Made by a program: the position numbers and the translations under genes. This document shows positions 1 to 5,764 of a stretch of 5,764 nucleotides of DNA, piece after piece. Each line of letters opens with the position of its first letter. The first letter of the stretch is position 1. Source of the DNA: an uncultured Eubacterium sp. (GTDB taxonomy: Bacteria > Bacillota > Clostridia > Lachnospirales > Lachnospiraceae); the NCBI GenBank assembly GCA_904502145.1, contig CAJGDH010000125.1:1-5764 (forward strand), written 5' to 3'. Below the pieces are notes generated by a model. The model searched no databases. It saw only the letters and a list, made by a program, of their open reading frames with translations, and had not been told where the DNA came from.

Positions 1-1339
1 ATTCCCGGTTGGTTCCGGCAGGGTCTTCCTCAGTCACTTTCCAGATGACCCTGTCCTCCTGAAAAGCAAATGTCATGGCCCGGACAGAGGAGACATCCTT
101 CAGGTCTCTGATCCCGGCACCGCCGATGATGGCTTCCAGGCCGCTGCATCTGCCCAGAGCTTTATAGATACTGTCCCCGTAATCCTTCTCCTGCACCGGA
201 TTCCTGCAGTTCTTCAGGGCCGGCAGGCACATACGGTTGAGGCGGGAAGTCAGGATATGCTGTTTTTTATGTAAGGCCTCCAGGTCCGGATCAAGGCCTT
301 CCGGCCCTGGACAAAGAGCCGGAAGCAGACAGTCGCCCACTGCGTCCATGATGGACTGGGTCTGCTCCGTGGCGGCGTTGGTGATGATGATCAGGTCCTT
401 TTCGGGATAGACCAGGCCGAACTGGCCGAAAGCCCCGTCCGCACGGAAGGAACCCGGCTGTTTGCCGATCCAGCACTGGTAGCCATAGCCCTGGGCCCAG
501 TCTTCGATATGGCCTTCACTGTCCCCGGCAGTCTCGATCTGCTTTGTTCCCATCCGGCTGTACCAGCCGGGAAGGATGGGTTTTCCCTCCCAGTGACCGT
601 CATTCAACATAAAATAGGTGAATTTTGCCATGTTCTCCAGGGTCAGGAGCATGCCGCTGCCCCCCTGCTGGACATGCATGGAGTCAGGCATCTCATAGCA
701 GAGGATCTCCCCCATGCCCAGAGGTTCGAAAAGCCTAGGCTTTAAGTATTCCGTCAGATCCTGCCCCGTCCTCTTCTTCAGGATGGCACAGAGCATGTTG
801 GTCCCGGCGGTATTGTATTTATAAAAGGTCCCCGGCTTATAAAGGAAGGGCTGTTTCAGGAAGCTGTCTATCCAGGTCTCCCCCCTGTCCTCGATCTCCG
901 TCTCATGGCCGCAGCTCATGCAAAGGAGGTGGTGGATGGTCACTTCCTCCCGGTTCCGGACGATGTCTTCAAGGGTCCGGGCAGCGTAAGCCGAGGGCCA
1001 TCCGGCTTCGGGGACAGAACCCTCCGGCAGGAGGAATTCCTCGGGTCCCGGCAGTCTGTCCCGGAAGAAATCCACCATCTTATCCTCCAGGGACAGGATC
1101 CCTTCCTGGACCGCAAAGCCGATGGCCGTGGAAGTAAATGACTTGGTAAAGGAGTAGACCGGATGAAGGTCATCCTCCCTGTAGGGGGCACAGGACCCCT
1201 TTGCTATACATATTCCATGGCGGATGATCATGAGCCGGTGAAGCTCCAGCCCCTTCCTGTCCATGGTTTCCAGAAACCTGCTGATCCCTTCCGAATCCAT
1301 CCCCTGGGATTCCGGGCGCATCTCCTTAAAATATGACAT
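1..1339 (-). CDS. Beta-lactamase-fold serine hydrolase (COG1680-like), C-terminus cut by the window edge
   Basis: The frame is open from an ATG at 1339 to the left edge, giving 446 codons without a stop, so the 3' end lies outside. Three motifs of the serine beta-lactamase/class C/PBP fold are seen in order. SFTK at residues 63-66 is the SxxK nucleophile and general base. YNT at 175-177, inside YKYNTAGTN, sits where YxN or YSN is usual. DGAFGQ at 301-306 takes the place of the KTG/HxG motif and is preceded by GYGYQCW. The family includes esterases, D-amino-acid peptidases and beta-lactamases, and the substrate cannot be told from sequence. The N-terminus (MSYFKEMRPE) has no signal peptide or membrane segment, so the enzyme should be cytoplasmic, which argues against a classical secreted beta-lactamase. 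After about residue 340 an extra C-terminal region begins that is not part of the catalytic core. The start is fixed by TAAGGAGG five bases upstream. The gene lies 79 bp after the aldolase on the same strand and is probably co-transcribed with it. Confidence 0.9.
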   Translation of the reverse strand, partial: MSYFKEMRPESQGMDSEGISRFLETMDRKGLELHRLMIIRHGICIAKGSCAPYREDDLHPVYSFTKSFTSTAIGFAVQEGILSLEDKMVDFFRDRLPGPEEFLLPEGSVPEAGWPSAYAARTLEDIVRNREEVTIHHLLCMSCGHETEIEDRGETWIDSFLKQPFLYKPGTFYKYNTAGTNMLCAILKKRTGQDLTEYLKPRLFEPLGMGEILCYEMPDSMHVQQGGSGMLLTLENMAKFTYFMLNDGHWEGKPILPGWYSRMGTKQIETAGDSEGHIEDWAQGYGYQCWIGKQPGSFRADGAFGQFGLVYPEKDLIIITNAATEQTQSIMDAVGDCLLPALCPGPEGLDPDLEALHKKQHILTSRLNRMCLPALKNCRNPVQEKDYGDSIYKALGRCSGLEAIIGGAGIRDLKDVSSVRAMTFAFQEDRVIWKVTEEDPAGTNRE

Positions 1340-1344
1340 GATTT

Positions 1345-1352
1345 CCTCCTTA
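1345..1352 (-). promoter_or_regulatory. Strong ribosome binding site of the serine hydrolase gene
   Basis: The minus strand reads TAAGGAGG, a near-perfect anti-16S match, then five bases (AAATC) and the ATG at 1339. It favours this start over the in-frame ATGs at codons 7 and 14. It is a better site than those of the two genes upstream, so the hydrolase may be translated well even as the distal gene of an operon. Confidence 0.85.
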
Positions 1353-1360
1353 TCGAAAAG

Positions 1361-1407
1361 CGGCCAGGTCACCCTGCAAATCCATATCCGTCCGGGCTTC
1401 CTGGCCG
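1361..1407 (-). repeat. 8-bp perfect inverted repeat in the aldolase-hydrolase gap
   Basis: CGGCCAGG at 1361-1368 is the exact reverse complement of CCTGGCCG at 1400-1407, with 31 bases between the arms. In the minus-strand transcript it would form a GC-rich stem ending about 20 bases before the hydrolase start codon, followed by CTTTTCG and then the ribosome binding site. The long loop and the short, interrupted T-run make it a poor intrinsic terminator. It could be an RNA processing or stability element, a weak attenuator, a protein site, or chance. Confidence 0.4.
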
Positions 1408-1418
1408 TGTATATTCCA

Positions 1419-2084
1419 TTACATATCTTCTTTCTTCTTTTTCTGCCCGTAGGAATAGCGGAAAGCATCCACCATCCGGTCCATCTCCTCATCGTCCAGG
1501 AGGACCGGTTTCCCGATCATTCTGGCTTTCACATAGACCTCGGCACAGCCTTCGATCTGCTCGGCGATATTGAAGGCATTCAGGATGTCCTTCCCGCCGG
1601 CCACCAGACCATGGTTGGCCATGAGGGCTGCATTTCTCCCCTCCATGGCCCGGCAGGTAGCTTCCGCCAGTTCCCTGGTCCCAAAGGAAGCATAGTCCCC
1701 GCAGCGGACATTGGGTCCGCCGGCAAAGGCCACAAGGTAGCTGGAAGCAGGGAGTTCCTCCCTCAGGACAGCCAGGACAGTACTGTAGACGGAATGGGTG
1801 TGGACCACCGCGTCGATATCCTCCCTCTTCACATAGAAGATCCGGTGCAGCTCATGCTCGCTGGAGGGTTTTCTCTTCCCGTCCACTACCCGGCCTTCAA
1901 GATCCATGACCACCACATCCTCCGGCTCTGTCTCAAAATAATCGATGCCACTGGGACTGATGGCAAAAAGGCCTGCCTCCCGGTTCAGGATGCTGATATT
2001 GCCCCCGGTACCCTTGGTCAGCCCATGGGTGATGAGCATCTTGCCGTAACGGACAACATCTTCTCTTTCTTTCTGTAATAACAT
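1419..2084 (-). CDS. fucA: Class II aldolase, probable L-fuculose-1-phosphate aldolase
   Basis: This 221-residue protein belongs to the zinc-dependent class II aldolase/adducin family. FucA cleaves L-fuculose 1-phosphate to dihydroxyacetone phosphate and L-lactaldehyde in the cytoplasm. Phosphate-binding motifs GTGGN (25-29) and SPSG (43-46) are present, followed by SSE with the probable catalytic Glu76. The zinc ligands are His95 and His97 (HTHS) and His158 (NHG). Compared from memory with E. coli FucA (Glu73, His92, His94, Tyr113, His155, Tyr209), each residue is shifted by exactly three, including Tyr116 and Tyr212. This supports full catalytic competence and a FucA-like arrangement. Length also fits (about 215 in E. 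coli). Related enzymes act on other ketose 1-phosphates, such as rhamnulose-, 5-deoxyribulose- or methylthioribulose-type substrates, and no fucose kinase or isomerase is visible, so the substrate is uncertain. The C-terminus ends in a lysine-rich tail (QKKKKEDM). The start at 2084 has a G-run (GGGGGGAAG) seven bases upstream as its ribosome binding site. It follows proA by 21 bp. Confidence 0.88.
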   Translation of the reverse strand: MLLQKEREDVVRYGKMLITHGLTKGTGGNISILNREAGLFAISPSGIDYFETEPEDVVVMDLEGRVVDGKRKPSSEHELHRIFYVKREDIDAVVHTHSVYSTVLAVLREELPASSYLVAFAGGPNVRCGDYASFGTRELAEATCRAMEGRNAALMANHGLVAGGKDILNAFNIAEQIEGCAEVYVKARMIGKPVLLDDEEMDRMVDAFRYSYGQKKKKEDM

Positions 2085-2105
2085 GGAGCTTCCCCCCTAT
2101 CTCTT

Positions 2106-3395
2106 CTACAGATCTTTAAAATGGAACTGTGCCTTGCCGGAGGCGTAATCCCCCACGATCTGCCCTGTTCCGTAAAGTTTGTATTTGTAGGTCACCAGGC
2201 CCTCGAGACCCACCGGGCCCCTGGCGTGGAGCTTTCCTGTTCCGATTCCCACCTCGGCCCCGAAACCGTAGCGGAAACCGTCGGCAAACCGGGTGGAACA
2301 GTTATGGTATACCCCCGCGGAGTCCACCATCTGCATGAAATATTCCGCCGTATCCCTGTCTTCCGTGAGGATGCTGTCGGTGTGGTGGGAGCCGTACCTG
2401 TTGATATGGTCAACCGCCTCTTTCACATCATCCACCAGTTTCACGGAGGCGATCAGATCCAGATATTCCGTGGCAAAGTCCTCCTCAGCCATCACATTTT
2501 CTTCCTTGTCATCCCCCAGAAGATCCATGACCTCCCTGGTTCCGCGAAGCCTTACCCCCGCGTCAGCCATGGCTTCTTTCAGCCCGGGCAGGAAAGAGGG
2601 AGCGATGTCCCGGTGGATCAGGAGGGTCTCCACTGCGTTGCAGGCAGCGGTGTACTGGGTCTTGGCATCAATCAGGATGGGGATGGCTTTGTCGGGATCC
2701 GCAGCCTTATCCACATAGATATGGCAGATACCGTCCGCATGCCCCATGACGGGGATCTTGGTATTGTTCATGATATGGGCAACAAATGCGTTGGAACCCC
2801 GGGGAATCAGCAGGTCCACGTCCTTGTCGCAGGAAAGGAGCTCGTCGATCTCGTTATGAAGCTCCGCCTGGACCAGACATTTCTCCGGAAGCCCGCTGGC
2901 CACCGCCGTATCATGGATGACCTTGAAGAGGATCCGGTTGGTGTTCCTGGTCTCCTTGCCCCCTTTCAGGATGGCGCAGTTGCCGCTCTTTAAGCATAAA
3001 GTAGAGATCTGGACCAGGGCATCCGGCCGGGCCTCGAAGATCACGCCGATCACGCCGATGGGCACGCTTACCCGGTGAAGCTCCAGCCCCTCATCCAGCT
3101 GACGATGGAGAAGATCCCTGCCCAATGGATCCGGAAGGGAGACCAGCTGGTGGATCCCGGCGATCACGTCCCTGAGTTTTCCCTCGTCGAATTTCAACCG
3201 TTTCTTGACTGCGGGGCTTACCAGGTTCTTATCCGCCGCTTCCATATCCTCATGGTTGGCGGCAAAGATCTCATCCTTCTTCTCCTCCAGGGCCCCGGCG
3301 ATGGCCAGGAGGGCGGCATTTCTCTCCTCCACGGAGGTGGCCGCCAGGACCGGTGCCTGCAGTTTCATCTGTCTGGCTTCTGCTCTGATATCCAT
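2106..3395 (-). CDS. proA: Gamma-glutamyl phosphate reductase (glutamate-5-semialdehyde dehydrogenase)
   Basis: ProA reduces L-glutamate 5-phosphate with NADPH to glutamate 5-semialdehyde, the second step of proline synthesis, in the cytoplasm. The 429-residue product is full length for the family (about 417 in E. coli). Hallmarks seen in order are FEARPD (120-125), ILKGGKE (142-148), PRGS (198-201), GHADGICHIYVD (218-229), the catalytic cysteine Cys252 in TAACNAVETLL, and the ProA signature around HINRYGSHHTDSI (330-342). HARGPVGLEGLVTYKY (390-405) lies near the end. It is a member of the aldehyde dehydrogenase superfamily. The ATG at 3395 is preceded by AAGGG with a ten-base gap, a moderate ribosome binding site, and no other in-frame start looks better. 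It is the first gene of the minus-strand group, and the next gene starts 21 bp after its stop. No proB (glutamate 5-kinase) lies downstream, and the upstream neighbour is divergent, so proB must be elsewhere. Confidence 0.97.
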   Translation of the reverse strand: MDIRAEARQMKLQAPVLAATSVEERNAALLAIAGALEEKKDEIFAANHEDMEAADKNLVSPAVKKRLKFDEGKLRDVIAGIHQLVSLPDPLGRDLLHRQLDEGLELHRVSVPIGVIGVIFEARPDALVQISTLCLKSGNCAILKGGKETRNTNRILFKVIHDTAVASGLPEKCLVQAELHNEIDELLSCDKDVDLLIPRGSNAFVAHIMNNTKIPVMGHADGICHIYVDKAADPDKAIPILIDAKTQYTAACNAVETLLIHRDIAPSFLPGLKEAMADAGVRLRGTREVMDLLGDDKEENVMAEEDFATEYLDLIASVKLVDDVKEAVDHINRYGSHHTDSILTEDRDTAEYFMQMVDSAGVYHNCSTRFADGFRYGFGAEVGIGTGKLHARGPVGLEGLVTYKYKLYGTGQIVGDYASGKAQFHFKDL

Positions 3396-3449
3396 ATCTT
3401 CATTTCCCTTTCTGTATCTGATTTCATTGTCTTTTTTGGATTTTTAAAT

Positions 3450-3458
3450 ATTTTAACA
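3450..3458 (-). promoter_or_regulatory. Candidate promoter of the proA group (extended -10)
   Basis: The minus strand reads TGTTAAAAT, an extended -10 (TGn plus TAAAAT, five of six to consensus), with TAAAAT occupying 3455 down to 3450. I see no good -35 hexamer at 16-18 bp, which is tolerable for an extended -10. Initiation would fall near 3443, giving a leader of roughly 50 bases to the proA ATG. The region is AT-rich, so a chance match is possible. Confidence 0.4.
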
Positions 3459-3472
3459 CAGATAGGCCGATT

Positions 3473-3504
3473 TCGACACCAAAAAGAAAAACATGTGATA
3501 TAAT
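3473..3504 (+). promoter_or_regulatory. Promoter of the secreted Big2/peptidase-like gene
   Basis: A perfect TATAAT at 3499-3504 is preceded by TGA, making an extended -10 (TGnTATAAT). A -35-like TCGACA (five of six to TTGACA) lies at 3473-3478, with a long 20-bp spacer. The extended -10 probably carries most of the activity. Initiation near 3511 would leave a leader of about 35 bases, then AAGGAAG at 3533-3539 as ribosome binding site. The site lies back to back with the proA promoter candidate. The rest of the 149-bp region between the two start codons shows only AT-rich sequence. Confidence 0.65.
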
Positions 3505-3544
3505 GTACAACAGTTTAATTAAAAACAATCTGAAGGAAGAAAAA

Positions 3545-5764
3545 ATGAAGAAAATAAAGAAGATCTTTACCATGTTTATCATCGCGGCATTACTGTTTTC
3601 AGTAATCCCTGCGGGCGCTGTCCCGGCCTATGCGAAAAAGACGGTAAAGGTCAGTTCCATAAAATTAAATAAATCCGTCTATATCCTGAAAAAAGGTAAA
3701 ACCTTCCGGCTGAAGGCCTCTTACACACCGGCTGATACTACACAGAAGAAGATCCTGTGGAAGACCAGCAACAAGAAGGTAGTTACCATCTCCAAAAACG
3801 GAAAGATCAAGGCGAAGAAAAAAGGGACCGCCACGATCACCGCCATGGTCAAAGGAACAAAGATCAAGGCCCGGTGTAAAGTCTATGTGGGCACCCCGGT
3901 AACCGGCATCAGCCTGGCTGCCGGTGCAAAAACCATGGAGAAGGGCAGCACTTTTCGCTTAAATGCCAAGGTTCAGCCGAAGAAAGCCACGGTAAGAGCC
4001 CTGGCTTATTCCTCCAGCGACAGCAAGGTGGCTTCGGTATCCAAAACCGGCCTCATCACCGCCAGAAAGGCAGGAACCTGCAAGATCACAGTGCAGGCTA
4101 AGGACGGAACAGGAAAGAAGAAGACGGTCAAGATCACCGTTTCCGAAAAAAAGACTGCCCCTTCCGGAAAGGACAAGGAAGAAAATGTCCCGGCAGAGGA
4201 CGATAAGACTGTGGATGATGCCGGTCAGAAACCCAGCACCTCCATAACCTCCGATGATTTTGCCTCCCTCAGCGCGGACAGGACGGAATTCAGCACGGAT
4301 GATAAAGAGAAGGACATCGTCTTTACGATAAAAACCTCCCTCGTCTCCGACCGGGTTTATGTCCTTGGAAGCAACGGGGATATGATCACCCTGAATGACG
4401 CAGGCTACGACGGGGACCTCCTGGCCAGGGACGGCGAATATACCGGCTCCTATACCCTGGATGAGGAAAGGGAGAACCTTGAAGGGATCAGTTACAAGGG
4501 CTATGCCGCTGTAGGCAGTCAGGCACTGAAGACCAATGAGATCACCGTTTCCGTCATCAATCCCATCAGTGATGAAGAGATCGATCTCATGTCGGATTTT
4601 GACGAAGGCCTGGTCCATCTCCTTTCAAGCTCCGGGTTCCAGGCTAAGGACATCCCGGAAAGAAAATCCTCTGCCCTGGAATACCTCAAGGCAAGGGAAG
4701 GAAAAGACATCGTTCCCGGTTCCGTCAGCTACGACAACGCCAGTTATTCCTTCAGTTATGAGTATCTGGCGGGCAGCGGTATCCCCGGAAAAGCGGTCAT
4801 CTATGAAGAGAAGAACAATCTCAAAGGAAGAGGGGAAGAAGATTCTCCGGAGCCTTCGGAGAAAAAGATGCTGAAAGCATTTGCCGTGAAGGCAGATGAG
4901 GGCGACTATATCTCCGATGATAAAAAGAATGTCGTCGTACTGCACAATTTTTCGAATTCCGGAACTTCCATCTCAAGCGACGAGCGGGACTGGATCAATA
5001 AATACAATGAACATGTGAGCAATGCTCTGGGATCCATCAGCAATATCAACACCATCGTGGGAGCCACGGTGGAAAACTATAAAAACCTGCAGGATTATGA
5101 CGCGATCATCATCAATTCCCACGGGGCGTACGATTCCCTGGAAAAGGACCCCGAGATCTGCCTCCGGCAGCTTGCCACGGCAGCCCTCGACAAGGCATAT
5201 GATTTTGACCTGCAGATGAACCGGATCCACCGGGTAAACCGGGGCAACGGAACCTTCTACTGGCTTCGCCCCGCCTTCTTTACCTTCTACTACCCCGACA
5301 GGGAGCTGGACGGGTCCATCGTCTACCTGGGATGCTGCCTGAGTTACGGGAACAAGACCATCGACCAGGATATGGCCATCGCATGGCATATCGCCGGGGC
5401 TGATGCCATCTACGCCTATGTGAACGAGGTCATCGGCACCTACGACTACGATATGCTGGAGATGATCTTCTCCCGGCTTGCTGTGGGGCAGTCCGCCAGC
5501 CAGGCGCTGGCCGCCGCACAGGCCAAATACGGCATCACGGACGGGGGAAGCCCCGAGGCCAGACTCTACCTCTATGAGCTCTCGGACACTTATCTGATCA
5601 GGGGCATTATGAACGGCGGATTCGACGGATCAGACAACCTTCCCTCCCTGGCCAGATGGACGGCCAAAGGAGACGTGCGGGCGGTTTCCTCCCTGGGCGG
5701 CATCACGCCGACCAGCCAGAACGGCATGGCCTTTATTTCCACGGGGATAGGTTCCGATGAGGGA
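3545..5764 (+). CDS. Secreted Big2-domain protein with caspase-like (CHAT/C25-like) cysteine peptidase region, C-terminus cut
   Basis: An uninterrupted frame of 740 codons runs from ATG 3545 past the right edge. AAGGAAG at 3533-3539 is the ribosome binding site. Residues 1-30 form a Sec signal peptide: a lysine-rich start, a hydrophobic core (FIIAALLFSVIPAGAV) and a probable cut after AYA-30. Two Big2 (bacterial Ig-like) domains follow at about 36-115 and 118-199. Both carry the typical basic strand pattern, with NGKIKAKKKGTATITA in the first and TGLITARKAGTCKITV in the second. An acidic linker (about 200-245) leads to a further Ig-like domain (about 245-338) with NDAGYDGDLLARDGEYTGSY. At about 462-685 I infer a caspase-like fold. 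YDAIIINSHG has His526-Gly527, then IVYLGCCLS has Cys597/Cys598. A helix pattern follows, AIAWHIAGADAIYAYVNEV and later LAVGQSASQALAAAQ, as in CHAT peptidases. From about 690 (NGGFDGSDNL) a beta-sandwich or carbohydrate-binding-like domain begins. The role is probably an extracellular or wall-associated protease. Any sortase motif or anchor lies beyond the window. The peptidase assignment rests on motif order, not on a search. Confidence 0.85.
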   Translation, partial: MKKIKKIFTMFIIAALLFSVIPAGAVPAYAKKTVKVSSIKLNKSVYILKKGKTFRLKASYTPADTTQKKILWKTSNKKVVTISKNGKIKAKKKGTATITAMVKGTKIKARCKVYVGTPVTGISLAAGAKTMEKGSTFRLNAKVQPKKATVRALAYSSSDSKVASVSKTGLITARKAGTCKITVQAKDGTGKKKTVKITVSEKKTAPSGKDKEENVPAEDDKTVDDAGQKPSTSITSDDFASLSADRTEFSTDDKEKDIVFTIKTSLVSDRVYVLGSNGDMITLNDAGYDGDLLARDGEYTGSYTLDEERENLEGISYKGYAAVGSQALKTNEITVSVINPISDEEIDLMSDFDEGLVHLLSSSGFQAKDIPERKSSALEYLKAREGKDIVPGSVSYDNASYSFSYEYLAGSGIPGKAVIYEEKNNLKGRGEEDSPEPSEKKMLKAFAVKADEGDYISDDKKNVVVLHNFSNSGTSISSDERDWINKYNEHVSNALGSISNINTIVGATVENYKNLQDYDAIIINSHGAYDSLEKDPEICLRQLATAALDKAYDFDLQMNRIHRVNRGNGTFYWLRPAFFTFYYPDRELDGSIVYLGCCLSYGNKTIDQDMAIAWHIAGADAIYAYVNEVIGTYDYDMLEMIFSRLAVGQSASQALAAAQAKYGITDGGSPEARLYLYELSDTYLIRGIMNGGFDGSDNLPSLARWTAKGDVRAVSSLGGITPTSQNGMAFISTGIGSDEG

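Noticed and set aside
905..1141. Small plus-strand frame, and the other short frames in 291-1191
   Set aside because: All overlap the 446-codon minus-strand hydrolase frame carrying SxxK and related motifs, and none has a convincing ribosome binding site.
1361..1407. Intrinsic terminator between the aldolase and hydrolase genes
   Set aside because: The stem is only 8 bp with a 31-base loop and is followed by CTTTTCG rather than a long T-run. It is kept only as an inverted repeat.
1263..2078. 271-codon plus-strand open frame opposite the aldolase gene
   Set aside because: It lies almost entirely antisense to a well-supported aldolase with all catalytic residues. Its protein is rich in His, Pro and Gly with no recognisable domain, and it is an antisense shadow of GC-rich coding DNA.
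2121..2993. 290-codon plus-strand open frame opposite proA
   Set aside because: It is antisense to a complete ProA with clear signatures. The composition is typical of a shadow frame and no homologous domain is recognisable.
3441..3456. AT palindrome AAATATTT in the divergent promoter region as an operator
   Set aside because: It is short and lies in low-complexity A/T sequence where such palindromes are expected by chance. It has no second copy nearby.
3959..4618. 219-codon minus-strand open frame with hydrophobic stretches, and further minus-strand frames at 4625-4945 and 4973-5389
   Set aside because: They lie opposite the plus-strand frame that has a signal peptide, Big2 domains and a promoter. 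The hydrophobic stretches come from reading lysine/glutamate-rich codons in reverse.

Overview
The window most likely comes from a Gram-positive anaerobe of the Clostridia, probably Lachnospiraceae. This is inferred from strong AGGAGG-type ribosome binding sites, a fairly GC-rich coding sequence with frequent CGG/AGG arginine codons, and a lysine-rich secreted protein with Big2 repeats of the type common in that family. No species can be named from the sequence alone.

The left 3.4 kb is read on the minus strand as three co-directional genes. Transcription runs from proA (gamma-glutamyl phosphate reductase, 2106-3395), across a 21-bp gap, into a class II aldolase very like L-fuculose-1-phosphate aldolase (1419-2084). 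After a 79-bp gap it enters a serine hydrolase of the beta-lactamase/penicillin-binding-protein fold (1-1339), whose C-terminus lies beyond the left edge. The short gaps suggest one operon. The usual proline partner proB is not next to proA, at least inside the window. The 79-bp gap holds an 8-bp perfect inverted repeat upstream of a strong ribosome binding site.

Positions 3396-3544 form an AT-rich divergent promoter region, with an extended -10 candidate on each strand. From it a large gene runs on the plus strand from 3545 past the right edge. Its 740 visible residues show a signal peptide, two tandem Big2 domains, an acidic linker, another Ig-like domain, and a region I read as a caspase-like (clan CD, CHAT/C25-like) cysteine peptidase. 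That region has a His-Gly motif and a Cys-Cys motif in the expected order. The start of another beta-sandwich-like domain follows.

The minus-strand genes look like intracellular metabolism: proline synthesis, sugar-phosphate aldehyde chemistry and an accessory hydrolase. The plus-strand gene encodes an exported surface or secreted protein and is probably functionally separate. It is the most interesting item here. I saw no tRNA, rRNA, CRISPR array, insertion sequence or convincing Rho-independent terminator.
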